From assembly GCF_000025845.1 (NCBI RefSeq), contig NC_014014.1, positions 524,832-588,831 on the forward strand: 64,000 nucleotides of DNA, given 5' to 3'. The notes beneath the pieces are model-generated. The model searched no databases. It was not told the origin of the DNA and saw only the letters and a list, made by a program, of their open reading frames with translations. A program made the translations under genes and the position numbers. Shown in pieces: positions 41,425 through 53,798 of this stretch (position 1 is the first letter of the stretch; the number at the start of each line of letters is the position of its first letter). This DNA comes from Mycoplasma crocodyli MP145. GTDB taxonomy: Bacteria; Bacillota_I; Bacilli_A; Mycoplasmatales; Metamycoplasmataceae.

Positions 41425-44400
41425 ATGAAAATTAGTAAAAAAACTAAAACAATTTTTATAACACAAACAATATCATTAAGTGCGGTTTTGGCTGCTAGTG
41501 CAGTATCAATAAGTGCAGAAAATAATAATGAATCTGGAAATACAAACAAACCCTATAATGAACAACTTATTGAAATAATTGATAAATGATACAAAGAAGA
41601 TTTAAGTGAATATGATTACGAAGAAGCAAAAAATTATAAAATAAGATTAAAAAATATTGAATATAATGAATTGCAAAATGAAATAACAAAAGAAAAATAT
41701 GATGAATTACATGCTAAACTACTCAAATTAAAGTCGGATCTTGAAAAAATACGTTATAAGACAACTGTTTTAGAAAAAATAAAAAATCTTATTGAAAGTG
41801 CAGAAAAAGATTATGCAATAAAATCTATAGATTCTAAAATAACTTTTTATAAACAAGAATTAACTAAAATAAAAGAAGGTGTGGAAAAGTTCACTGGCGT
41901 TTATAATATGGCAGAAGATTCAAAAACTCAGATCTTAATAACCAAAGCAAAAAACGATGTAGAGAACTTTCTTGTTGAATTAACAGAGTATAGAAACAAT
42001 GTTAAATCTTCTCTAGTTGGAAAAAATCATTTATCAGAAAATAGTGTTAAAAGCTTCGAAAATAGTGTTGATACAATATTTGAAAGATTTAACTATAATC
42101 CCTTAATAACAAAATTGTTATATGAAGAATATGTAAAAACCATTGAAACTTTAAAAGAAAATATTGATACTTATAAGGAAAAGATGGCAGAAATATTTAA
42201 AAGTGCAATAGAAAACAATAATAACTATCCTGATAAAAATACTGAATTAACCTTATGAACTGATATGGAACTTAAGAAAATACTTGCCGAATTTAATAAT
42301 GAAATATCAGAACAGTTTACAAAAGAGAAGATTGATATTTATGATAAAAAAATAGATGATGTGTTTTTCAAAGGGAAAGTAAAGTTAATACAAGAACTAT
42401 GTGCAGAAGTTGAGTCTAAAGATTTCTTAAAAATATATACTCCAGAAAGCCAAACTAAGTTTCTAGAAGCTATTAACGATATAAAGAACAATCCAGCAAA
42501 AATGCCTACAAAACGACTTTATTTGAGTGCTAGAAGTAATATTCGTCAAGCCATTAATAATAATAGACATTTTCTTGAAGGATGTAAATTAAAAATTACT
42601 AGAAAAATTAAATATAATGAGGAGAAAAAAAATCCTCATTATGTTAAAGAAAAAGCACAAAAAGCACAAAAAATGTTAATCGAATTAAAAACAAGAGTTG
42701 ATTCGCTAAAGGAAAATGAATATTTTGAAGATTCATATATTGAAGATTTAAAAATAATTAAAGAAATAGAAGAATTATTTATCTATTATAGAGATCAAGC
42801 AATTTTAGATTTAGAAAACGCTAAAACATTTTTAAGTGGAGTTACTAGAGAATTTACAAAAGAGTATTTTTTATCCGTTATAAATAAAAGAATATCATCA
42901 TTAAAAACTAACGATATTGGTGAGGACAGTTATCAAAATGAAGTATGATATCTAAAAGAACAAATAGTAAAGAACATAAAAAATGAAATTGAAAATCAGA
43001 CATTTCTAAAAAACTTTATTAAAACAATTAATTTTGATAACTATTCAAAGGAAGAAGAAGAAAAGTTTAACAAACTTGTAAAAGATTACAACAACCTATA
43101 CGATACAACAACTATTCCTGGACCTGAATCCTTTCAAAATAGTATAAAGGAATTTTTAAGTGAGACAATAAGTAACAGAGATAGAATTATAGAATACCTT
43201 AACAAAAAAGTTCTTGCAATATACACTAGAATTAAATCTTATTCAAAAATAGTTCAAAACAGATTTGAAACAGCAAGACAAGTACTTGTTAGAAAAATTT
43301 TTATACCTAAAAATATTACAAGACAAGAATATAATAATTTAGAAATTGAAGTTAATAATTTAGAAAAAATATTAACCAACTCATCCGAACCTAATGATGT
43401 TGAGTTATATCTAGAATTAATCAATCTCGATATATATACAGAATTTAGTACAAATGTTTTTGTATCAAAAGTATTAGAAATCAGAAAAAAACTTTTACTT
43501 GAAGAAAATAAAGTTCCTGATAAGTTAGCAGAAATCAAAAATGAAGTTAAAGAACTTGAAAAAGAACTTGTGTACAATAAAAAAGAACTACTTGATGAAT
43601 TAAATAAATTTGAAACATTCATAAATGATACTTCAGATTATGTTAGACCCGATTCTATTACCCTAGCAAGATTAGAAGCTGACAAACTTAAAGATTTAAT
43701 AAACGAAAACGAAAATGCCTTTTATACAAAGAATGTTCAAAGAACATGATTAATAAAAATTGGTGACCTTAAAAAAATACTTATATATAATAAAGCGTTT
43801 TTAAAAGAAGAACTTAAGAAATTATTGAATGAATATAATAAACTAAAACCTACATTAGATAGTACGATTAATGAAACATTTAAGATTAAATATGACTATA
43901 TCGATAACAATATAAATAAAGAGACAAATATAGGTAGCATTAAGTTTGATGAATACATAAAGGAAATTGATAAACTTTATGAATATTTCATTGATTATAA
44001 AACAAAATTACTAAATCAAATTAAAACTACTTTGGATGCTAATTATGATATTTATACAGAAGAATCGGTTAATGACTTAAATAAATACCTTGTAAGTTTA
44101 AACTCGAAAATCACAGTATTAGATTTTGTTTCAAAGAAAACTTGTGAAACAAATATTATTGAAATCAATGAAAAAGTAAAAAATTCATTAATAAAAAATA
44201 AAGATGCTATCAATAATTATTTAACATCGATAAATACAACCATTGAAAACGAAAAAGATTATTACACACCTGAATCGTTGAGTTTATTTATAAAAGAAAC
44301 CGCTAATATATCAACCAATATCAATAAAAATGATGAAGTTTCAAGAGTTAAATACAAAACATTTAAAAATGAGATAGATAAATCATTAGAGCTACTCAAA

Positions 44401-46134
44401 AAATACAAAAATATTCTTCTAGAAACAATAGAATCTATGAAAGTTCAAGATGAAAGTAAATATACTAAAGAATCTATAGACAAGATGATTATAGAACTAG
44501 AGAAAATCAATACACAAGTTTTCTCAATGGATAAAATTAGTAGTAAAGAATATCAAGATTTTGATAGCAAAATTAGAGATTTATTAAAAATATTAGAATG
44601 AAAAATCAATTCAAAAGACGATTTATTACTATATATTAATAGTATTAACTTAGATATTTATACGGTTTCTAGTACAAATGAATTCAATGAGAAAATAGTT
44701 ATTATTAAAAACAAATTGAATCTTGATGAAAATAACAATATTGAAAAATTAAAATCTATCAAAACAGAAGTTAGTCTATTAAAAGAAAAATTAGTACTTA
44801 ATCAAAAAGAACTATTGGATAATCTAAATGTAAAAAGAAATGAAATAACTCTCGATGAGCAATACTATACATCAGAATCATTTAATAACGTAGAAAACGA
44901 ATTCATTAAATTGCAAGATGATATCAATAAAAAAGGTAAATATTACTTTACAAAAGATAAACAACAACCACTTCTCGAAAAAATAAATAATATTAGCAAA
45001 AAATTAATCTCTAATAAAAACTTTTTGGTTCAAGAACTTGAAAAATTAAATGAGGAATTTAAAAAACAAGAAGCTAAATTAGATGCAAATATAAAAAACT
45101 TATATAAGACCGGTTATAATGTTCTAGAACCAAAGATCAACCACGAAGAGAAATTTAACAGAATACAAACTAATGAATACAAACTAAAAATTGATGAATT
45201 GTATGATTTATTTATGAATTTTAAGGAACAATTATTATTAGAAATTAAAAAAGCATTAGAAAGTGATTATGATATTTTCTCAGAAGAATCATTTAATGAA
45301 TTAAATAAATACTTAAACACTTACAATGAAATAATCAAATCTAAGGATCACATTTCTAAAAAATCTTATGACGATTCAATTAAGGATATTAACAAAAGTG
45401 TTCAAAATCTTTTAATAAGAAACAAGGAAAATATCATCAAACACTTTAATGAAACAACATTATTAGTAGAAAATGAAAAAGATTTTTATACAAACGATTC
45501 ACTTCAAACATTCAAGAATGAAGTTAAGATAATTTCAGAAAATATTGAAAATAAAGATGAATTAACAAGAAGTGAATTCAAAACATATAAACAAAGAATT
45601 GATAACAGTTTAAACTTGCTAAAAAGATTTAAAGATATTCTACTTAAAACAATTTCATCAATGAGAACTCAAGATGAAAGTAAATTTACTAAAACATCTA
45701 TAGAAAAGATGATTATGCAATTAAATAAAATCAATAATCAAGTAAATGACCACGAAAAAATAAACAATTCTCAATACAATGATTATGATAAAAAATTGAG
45801 AGATTTATCAAAACTATTATTAACATATAAAGATCAATTATTAGATGATATTGAAAAACTAAAATCTGATAAGAAAGAGAATGATTATAAGAAAAAAGCT
45901 TTTCAAAAATTTACTAAACATATTAACAAAAAAGAAAGTCAAATAAGAAAATTGGGAGACTTAACACCTTCATCTTATATTGATGAAAAAACTTCTTTAG
46001 ATAAAATTGCTAATATGCTTAACGATGGTGCTGGTACACCTAAAAATGCTTTACTTGCATTTTCGATGTTAAGTACAATTGGTGCTATAATCACATTAAT
46101 ATTAATGATTATCAAAAAGAAAACAAAACATTAA
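41425..46134 (+). CDS. Giant surface protein with FIVAR-like repeats and C-terminal membrane anchor
   Basis: 1569 residues. Signal-like helix (about 8-31, no lipobox Cys), a roughly 1500-residue helical ectodomain, then a membrane helix near the end (A-L-L-A-F-S-M-L-S-T-I-G-A-I) and a K-K-K-T-K-H tail. At least eight copies of a module of about 70 residues carry Y-x-x-E-S-(F/L/I/V) followed by a helix (for example bases 42430, 44041, 44260, 44452, 44860, 45265, 45478, 45676), like FIVAR domains of adhesins. Three modules in a row are duplicated about 1.2 kb apart (43.8-44.6 and 45.0-45.8 kb). Likely an extracellular adhesin or fibril; ligand unknown. Confidence 0.85.
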
Positions 46135-46147
46135 TTATAAAATATGT

Positions 46148-46180
46148 AAACAAAGTCAAAGTAAACGACTTTGTTTTTTA
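46148..46180 (+). terminator. Terminator of the FIVAR-like surface protein
   Basis: Perfect 8-bp stem ACAAAGTC/GACTTTGT with a 9-nt loop followed by TTTTTTA. Confidence 0.85.
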
Positions 46181-46298
46181 TAATTTTTATGCTTATAATA
46201 ATAATGTAATACAATATAAATAAGTATTATATAAGAAGAAAAAATGACTAAAAAAGTGTTAATTAATCAAATTAACTAATGCAACAAGGAATATTTCA

Positions 46299-46385
46299 AT
46301 GAAGATTAAAAACGGATTTAAGAAAATAATTAGTAATGTTGAAAGCAAACTTTTTGATAGTTTTTACTTTATAGACGACAATTAA
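46299..46385 (+). CDS. 28-codon ORF in its own small transcription unit
   Basis: AAGGA lies 8 bases before an ATG; the peptide starts M-K-I-K-N-G-F-K-K-I-I. It is bracketed by terminators at 46148 and 46393, with TATAAT-like sequences near 46195-46230. Two even shorter ORFs (10 and 16 codons) precede it. Could encode a small peptide or just be part of a small RNA. Confidence 0.35.
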   Translation: MKIKNGFKKIISNVESKLFDSFYFIDDN

Positions 46386-46392
46386 GATCAAT

Positions 46393-46430
46393 AATATAAA
46401 ACCAGGAAAAGATCCCGGTTTTATATTTTG
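46393..46430. terminator. Strong bidirectional terminator
   Basis: 11-bp perfect stem AATATAAAACC/GGTTTTATATT with an inner GG/CC pair and flanking T and A runs. Serves the small unit at 46299 and could also stop the leftward operon ending at 46534. Confidence 0.75.
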
Positions 46431-46533
46431 ATTTTTAAAATTTTGTCATCAAATGAAATACTTTGACTTCTTTTTTTTACCTTTGTTTAAGGCTTTTTAG
46501 TTTTTTCATTATTTCTTATATATCATATTTTTA

Positions 46534-46950
46534 TTAGTTAAATTTATCGATATTTTTATAATATTTAACTAATATTAATCATTCAGACAATGTGGTAATT
46601 ATGCTTAAAAATAAAATTATTGAATTTATAATATAAGAGTTAAATATTTCTTTATCATAAATTACAAAATAAATTACATTAATTAAGCTAACTGAAATTA
46701 ACAGTATCGAAAATACAATAAGACTTACTAATGAAAATATTTTATATCAGAATAATCTATATTTCCCATCTAGTGAGCAATAAATATTTATCGCTAAATA
46801 AATCATTATTACACTAATTATGATTGCTATTATCGAACCAACTAGATTTTGCAATATTAAATTAACAATGAAAAATATTACAAATATAGAAGATGAAATT
46901 ACATTGAACATTATAGGCCATAAATCTTTTTTACTGTTTTTAGTCTTCAT
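46534..46950 (-). CDS. 138-aa membrane protein, last gene of the nucleotidyltransferase operon
   Basis: About four hydrophobic helices after a basic start (M-K-T-K-N-S-K-K), one TGA Trp in the last helix region. Overlaps the preceding gene by 11 bases, so made with it. Unknown. It may form a membrane complex with the upstream gene product, which also has two membrane spans. Confidence 0.7.
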
Positions 46951-48274
46951 ATGATTCCTTTAAGATTTGTAGAATAATGATATTTCTAATATCAACTTTA
47001 ACTTCTTTTTCTTTTGCTTCTATTTTAAATAGAACAAAAAGATTTGATAAATTATTTTTTTTCATTTCTGTTAATTCATTTTTATAATAATTAAAATAAT
47101 TATCATAATTAATTTTTACATTTAAATTTTTGATATCCGAGTAATCTAAAACAATTTTTTTGTCAACTAATGATAAGACGCTTTTATCTCACGAACCCGA
47201 TATTCTATTTATAGATTTATTAAATTGTAAAAATTTTTGTGATGAAGTTAACTTTTTAGTTATTAATTCTAGTCACAAGAATACTTCATGCATATTTTTT
47301 TGTTTTCATTGATAATCTTTTAAAAAATTGTTTAGTTTTAAAATAGTATCTTCATCATATAAATTGAATAATTTGCTTTGATTAATTAACATTTCAAAGA
47401 ATGAATTAGATAAGATTAATAACTCAAAATTTTCATAAAATTTCTTGAAACTAAATACACGTTTTTTTGATAAAAGAAACGCAATATCAGCCAATGTATT
47501 ATTCATTTTTTTAATGATTAAATCATTGTTAAAGTCTTTATTTACCTGAAGAATTTTAAAGAATTGAGAATACTTCATAGCCAACATTCAATAGTAATTA
47601 GGAATATTAACATCATTATAATTACAATATGACTTTTTAGTGATTGTTTTAACATTTAACACTTCAATTGGATGATTAGTATACTTGCCTTTTCCTAAAT
47701 TTAAATTATTACTTTCAAAGGTAAAATTTTCAAATTTTAATTTTTCTGTATCTAGCCTTTTATTAGAATTACCTAAGAAATCAATATCATTAAACTCTCT
47801 ATAATAATCTTTATATTTATACGCAATAGAACAACTACCTTGTAAAACAAGATTATTTGAATTCATGAATTTAATAAACTTAACTAAGTCAGTTTTAAAT
47901 ACATTTTTATTGACTTTTAAATCGGTTATGTTTGAGTATTGAAACTTAATAAAGTAATAACATTTTAATCACTTTATTCCTTTAAAAATATTTTTTTGAT
48001 ATTGATATTGAACTCCTAGAATAGTTATATTAATAAGTATCAATCAAATTAATGGAATTACTATAATGGAAAAAATAATACAACTATTTAAAATGAATTT
48101 GATAGTTTTACTATATGACTCTTCGTTTTTATATGAATAAATAATCAATGCAACACAAAGCATTATGAAAAATACAACAAATAATGAAGATACAATTACT
48201 TCAAAATGTATTCTATTTCTCTTTATATTATTTAATTGTTTAAATTTGTTTTCTGTTTTATTGTTTAGTAGCAT
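46940..48274 (-). CDS. Membrane-anchored nucleotidyltransferase-like protein (AbiEii-type)
   Basis: 444 residues. Two membrane helices (about 27-50 and 62-82), then a cytosolic domain with V-L-Q-G-S-C-S-I-A-Y near residue 140 and R-E-F-N-D-I-D-F about 17 residues later: the G-S and D-x-D motifs of the nucleotidyltransferase superfamily. H-P-I-E-V-L could give the third acidic residue, and Y-W-M-L-A-M-K-Y-S-Q resembles the conserved Lys helix of AbiEii toxins. It would transfer a nucleotide to an unknown target. Start at ATG 48274, 10 bases inside the upstream gene. Seven or more TGA Trp codons. Family reading is inference from motifs. Confidence 0.72.
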
Positions 48275-49149
48275 ATGTTTGGTAAAGTTCCTCAATCATT
48301 TTTATTATCATATTCCATTTTTAATTTTGTTGCTTTGAGATATAACTCTGTAATGTAATTTCTAAATTTTCTAACATCCCATTTAATTGTAAATTTAGTT
48401 CATATGTTAATTCCAAAATCTAAATTACAAATATTATCATAAGACTTTTTTACAATATTATCAATTACATCAATATCATATTTACCTTTATGAAAAGCAC
48501 TACCAATATTTTCTAATGAATTTATAACTCCGTCAACAAATTTTAATACCGTATTATTTCCATAATTATTTATTGCTTTAATTATCTCACCAACACCAGC
48601 TATTATAGTAGCTGATTGATCTACAAAATCATTCCCTGTATTAATGCCAGACATAGCATCAGACAATCACTGACCACTCGTTAGAAAAGCCTCATCAAAA
48701 GCAACTTTAAATATTGATCTTCAAGCTTTAAATGAATATATATTGTTTCGTATTCTTCAATTATATGATTTTATCATACCATTTCATTCATCATCAGTAA
48801 TAAAATCTCCAAGCGACATTTGCTGACTATTGCTCATAAGAATAACTTGTCGATTATTAATTTCGCTTTCAATAACGTTTGTGTTAAATGTTTTTGTTTT
48901 CAATATTTTTTCATCAATCCATTTTAAAACCTGGTTGATATCTTCGTTTAACTTTTTATTTATTAATAAATATGAAGCTAAATCACTATGATTTTTTTTG
49001 TATTTATTAATAAATAAAAAGTCATCTTTAACCAAATTATTTTTTTGCAATAATTTTTTATATAAAACGTTGTTTTCAAAATTAAAAACAAAATTTATTT
49101 TTTCATCAATTTCTTGATTTTTTACTATGTTTTGATTATTTATCATCAT
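48265..49149 (-). CDS. 294-aa protein, first gene of the nucleotidyltransferase operon
   Basis: Soluble, helical first half (starts M-M-I-N-N-Q-N-I), a Gly/Ala-containing weakly hydrophobic segment near 160-195, charged second half. Several TGA Trp codons around residues 123-142. No family recognised. AGGAGA is only one base from the first ATG, so the second ATG (49146) may be used. An 18-bp perfect palindrome sits just upstream (49155-49172) where an operator would act. Confidence 0.7.
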
Positions 49150-49154
49150 TCTCC

Positions 49155-49172
49155 TATAGTATTAATACTATA
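49155..49172. promoter_or_regulatory. 18-bp palindrome, likely operator
   Basis: Perfect inverted repeat centred on AGTATTAATACT with no loop, directly before the AGGAGA site of the 294-aa gene. A dimeric repressor could bind here and control the three-gene operon. Role is inferred. Confidence 0.5.
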
Positions 49173-49308
49173 ATAAGTATATATAAATTTAAGTTATATT
49201 ATTAAATTAAATAAAAATATAAATTGATTATATAAATAAGTAGTGAATTTTATACTTACAAAAACTTTCATACAATCTTAATAGAAATAACCACTAATCA
49301 TTAATATA

Positions 49309-49336
49309 AAAAACCAGGAATTGAACCTAGTTTTAA
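49309..49336 (-). terminator. pfkA terminator
   Basis: Minus strand: stem AAAACtAGG/CCTgGTTTT with one mismatch, then TTTT. Lies immediately after the pfkA stop. Confidence 0.65.
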
Positions 49337-49337
49337 A

Positions 49338-50315
49338 TTATAAAATTTTATTTAATTTATTATATTTTTGAAGTTTTACTCTTGCTTTTTCTTTTGCTTT
49401 ATTAACCATGCTTAACGCTTCAAGTATTGGTGTCCCAACAATATCATTATTAATTACTCCTATAGCTAAACCCGATTTACCTTCAAGAATTAATTCAACT
49501 GCTTTTATACCAAATAACGATGAAAGGATTCTTTCTTGTGCAGTTGGTCTTCCACCTCTTTGAACATGGGCCAAAGAAGTTGCTCTTGTAGTTCATTTTG
49601 TTTTTTCTTCAATTGCTTTTTCAAGATATTTTAAGTCATATCTCTTTTCTGAAACAATGATAATAACACTTCTTCTTTTTTCTTGTAAGGTTAATTCATA
49701 AGCTAGATTTGCCATATCAGGAATTGAAATAACATGGTCACTTGTTGCTATAATTTCAGCACCAGTTGCTAGACCACTATAAAGAGCTAAATCACCACAT
49801 TCATTCCCCATTACTTCAACAATCATAATTCTTTTATGTGAAGTTGCTGTATCTCTAATTTTGTCAATAGAATCAACGATTGTATTAAGTGCTGTATCAT
49901 ATCCTATAGTATAATCACTTGATGCTATATCGTTATCAATTGTTCCAGGAATTCCAATTGTTTTGAAACCTTTTTCATGCAACAATTGAGCACCCATATA
50001 ACTTCCATCTCCACCAATTACTATTAGTGAATCAATACCTTTTTTCATTAGATTTTCTATGGCTACATTTCTTACTTCTTCATTCTTAAATTCTGGAAAA
50101 CGAGCTGAATAGATAGCTGTTCCACCTTGTGATTGAACGTGGTCTAAATCTAGATCATCTGTTAATTTAATATTATTCTCATACAACCCTTTAAAACCTT
50201 CATAAACAATATAAGGAGTTAATCCATTACTTTTTGCACATCTAATAATTGCGCATAAAGCAGGGTTCATTCCTGGTGCATCTCCACCTGAAGTTAAAAT
50301 CGCTATTTTTTTCAT
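49338..50315 (-). CDS. pfkA: 6-phosphofructokinase
   Basis: 325 residues. Phosphorylates fructose 6-phosphate with ATP in glycolysis. Visible motifs: T-S-G-G-D-A-P-G-M-N (8-17), V-I-G-G-D-G-S-Y-M-G-A (ATP/Mg), G-I-P-G-T-I-D-N-D with the catalytic Asp, and V-Q-R-G-G-R-P-T. The Gly of G-G-D-G-S indicates ATP rather than pyrophosphate as donor. Start at the ATG with TGGAGGT upstream; an in-frame TTG overlapping that site is not used. One TGA Trp. Not followed by pyk here. Confidence 0.97.
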
Positions 50316-50393
50316 ATTGACCTCCAATTAATATAAGCATTATTTGTATTTAATTTTATATTTTTTTATGAAAAATACAATAAAATATTTATT

Positions 50394-52028
50394 ATGATAA
50401 AAAATAATAAAATTGATAATGAAAACTATTGAAATTTTAGTCATTTATTCCCAAAAGATATATTAGAAAATATTTGAGATGTTGAATTTTTATCGTACGG
50501 GTATCACAATATTTCTTTTAAAGCAAAATATCAAAATTCTAAAGTAATTATTAGAGTTCCTTTTAAATCATTTAAACTTGAAAAGTTACTTGAAAATGAA
50601 GAAAAATATAATGTAACTTTTGTCGGTTCTGCTCAAGATGATTACTTAGTTAACCATAAAAATGAAGGAAATTTTTACAAACAAAGTTATGATCTTATAT
50701 ACTACAAAAACGGTGTATATATTAAAAAATTTATAGAAGGTAGCACACTTGAAACAATTGATTTTTCAAAACAAGAAAATGATTGAATAAAAGAAAAAGT
50801 TATTAAGAAACTTAAAGAATTTCACTCTAAAAAACTTGAAAATATTGATAATTTTGATTGATTTACTTACAGGAGTGATGATCCTAAATTTAAAGAACTT
50901 GTTGAAAAATATAAAGATGATGAATTAAATCTTATTCATGGAGATCTTGCTGCTAAAAATATTATTCTTGATAAAAATAATAATATTCACTTTATTGACT
51001 ATGAATGAGTAAGATATGGAAATAGAGCTTTTGATATAATTTCACTTAAAAATCTTTTGAAGCTCACAAACATACAACTATCAAAAGAATTCGGTATTGA
51101 AATGGAAGTACTCAAGGACTTTGAGTATCTCAAAAAAATCTTTGATAAAGATGCATATAAAAAGGTTTATGACAAATTAAATGAATATAATACAACTTCA
51201 TTAAGTAAATATAAGAGAGTTTATAAACTTGGACAATATCTTTTTAAAGTCTTGAGAGAAAGTGATAGATATACTTTTGATACAACTTTAATAGAAAGTT
51301 ATAACCTTACGCCAATTATTTATTATAGAGATAAAAACTATGAAATAAGCGAATTTATTTATAAGAAACAATTTGGTAGATATGTTGACATGACAACTCC
51401 GGTATGAAATGCTGTTTTAAAGTTAAGCCAAATAAGAGTTAAGTCTCTTGAAGGAGTTAAATTTGACGAATTGCCAGTTGTTATCTACATAAATAATTAT
51501 TATAAAGATAAACCAAAAAAAAGGTTAATTGCCTTTATCTTAAATCAAGTTAGATTGCACACAAACTTAACTCATTTAGTTCATTATGACATCAAATATG
51601 GTAATCATATTTATACAGAAAATAAAAAGGTTAAATTTGTTGATTTTACTTATGCAAGCATTGGAGATATTTCATACAATTATGCAAATATAGCAAGTAG
51701 TTTAAGAAATCATAGTTATGACCAAGCATCCATAAAAAAATTAACTGATGAAATGAAGGAAACTTTTACAAATATAAGTTATATGGCTTGTTTGGTTCTA
51801 TCAAGTTTATTCAACTATGTTAAAACAAAAACATTAGAACCTAAAAACAAAAAATTCACATCGATGTATTTTCAATTAATGATTTTTGGACTAGAACAAA
51901 TTAGAGATTTTCAAATGCAAAGTGCTCTTAAACTTAAAGAAGAAACGGGTGATGAACTTTATTCGCTTTATGTTAAACATCAGTGATCAAAGTTTAATTG
52001 AGATGACCTTAGAAAAAAGGCTATTTAA
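50394..52028 (+). CDS. Tandem two-domain APH/choline-kinase-like phosphotransferase
   Basis: 544 residues with two kinase-fold halves. First half: catalytic loop L-I-H182-G-D184-L-A-A-K-N and H-F-I-D-Y-E-W, as in choline/ethanolamine and aminoglycoside kinases. Second half: L-V-H397-Y-D399-I-K-Y-G-N404 with V-D-F-T-Y, where the usual D-x-E/D is weaker. It may phosphorylate choline, ethanolamine, a sugar or a related small molecule; the substrate cannot be read. Six or more TGA Trp codons. No clear Shine-Dalgarno before the ATG. Monocistronic, divergent from pfkA with only 78 bases between starts. Confidence 0.82.
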
Positions 52029-52061
52029 AAAACGTACAGCTAATTAACTGCATGTTTTTAT
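52029..52061. terminator. Convergent terminator between kinase and permease genes
   Basis: Imperfect stem AAAACGTACAG/CTGCATGTTTT with a TAATTAA loop and T run. It overlaps the 3' end of the permease gene on the other strand. Confidence 0.6.
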
Positions 52062-53798
52062 TTTGTTATAAATGGTTGTTGTTTTTTTCTTAATGAAATC
52101 ATAATTTTTATAGATTTCTGAAAATAAATTAATTACAATTATACTAATAGAAGAAATTCAAATATAAGCCATCGCTCTGTTTGGTTGATATTTAATTTGA
52201 TTCATGTTTTGATTAATAAAAGATCCTATTCGTAATTCACCTGAACTAAAAGCTGAATACGTAATAGCATTTCTAAAACCTAATTCAAAATAAAGTACAA
52301 GAAGCAGGATTAATTCTTTTTTTATAGATGGAATTAAATAACTTTTATAAATTTTAAAATTACTTATATTTTGTATTTTTAAATTTTCAATAAATGCAAA
52401 ATCTAATGTATCAATTGTTTCGTAAAGTCTTTTAGTAAATGAAGATGATGAATGTAACGATAATACAAAAATAAGTAAGGTTATTTTGCTGTTTAATATT
52501 GGATTAAATATATAAATTAACATAACACTTGGAATAACTCTAATTAAAGTATTGATAAATTTAAATATAAAACTTGTTCTTATCCCCTTTAATTTATATA
52601 AGCTCATATATAAAATATAAAAACTAAATATGATCATAATAATTAGGCTATAAAGTGAAAATTTAAGAGCTTGATATATTTGAAGAAACGGATTATAATC
52701 CAACGAATTATTTAATTTAATTACACTTCAGTCAACATTAAAAACACTTTTAAAAAAATCTTTAGTTTGTTGAATTGATGTTCTAGAAATATTGATTGTT
52801 GAAACAACAACTATGCTACTTATAATTAAAATAATAAACAATGTTATTTTTAAAATTTTTTTAACATCTTTTTTTGAAACTAACTTTTTAAAATCCGTCT
52901 CTTTATTAATTTTACTTACATCATCAAATAAATATTTTTTAAGGATGAAGTTTAAAATTTCAAGCATAATAATGAATATAAATAATATTAATAACGGAAT
53001 TGAAATCTGAGAAAAATATTGATCGCTGCTACCCGAAAAGTTAATTAAAATTCCTATTCCACTAAGCCCTAATATTGATATTATTGAGCCTCATCTTATA
53101 TTAGATTCAAATGAATAAATAAATAACGAAGCAAATCTGCTAAATAATCTCTTGAAAATATGATTATAAAAAGAAATTATTTTTATATCACCTTGTTTTA
53201 TTGAATCATAGTAATCTTTAATATTAAAAGAGTCGATAGCATCTATAAAATACTTATGTAATCAAAGTCATGAAAATCACATAAAGACCATAACCATAGC
53301 CATTTCCGGATAAAAACCAATCATAAATAAATTTATAAAAACAAGTTCTGGAATAGATCTTAAAAATAAAATAATTGATTTTACTATGATTGAAAAATAT
53401 TTGTTAACTGAATATTTACTAGAAAAAAATGATGTTAATAATGCTAGTAAAAATCCTATAAAAGTTCCTGATAAAGTAGTTTTTATTGTAATAAAAAGAT
53501 ATTTAAATGAAAGAGATCAGTTGTTAGTTTTTCCAAGTAAATAAGTGCTTTCACTATCAAAAGAAAATAATTTTTTTAAGTTTTTTGCAAATAATTTAAA
53601 ACCGAATTTATCTGCAAAAGAATAATCTAAGAATGCAAAAAAAGTAATTATTAATACTATTGTTAAAAATAGAAATATATACTTCCAAAAACTTCTTAGT
53701 TGTTTTTTTGTGCTTTGATTTTTAGATGAAACATTATAAAAAAAAAGGTTTGAATTTATTGAGATATTTTTTAGTCTAGTAGTTTTTTTAATTTTCAT
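52044..53798 (-). CDS. ABC transporter permease, two PhnE-like halves fused (P69 type)
   Basis: 584 residues, about twelve membrane helices in two similar halves joined near residue 290-330 by a basic linker. Each half holds a permease EAA-like loop: S-F-E-S-N-I-R-W-G near residue 213, and F-E-L-G-F-R-N-A in the second half. Matches the P69 permease of the mycoplasma P37-P29-P69 system. It forms the channel for the ATPase (53771) and binding protein (54523). The start overlaps the ATPase gene by 28 bases. Under TPP riboswitch control through the operon leader. Many TGA Trp codons. Confidence 0.88.
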
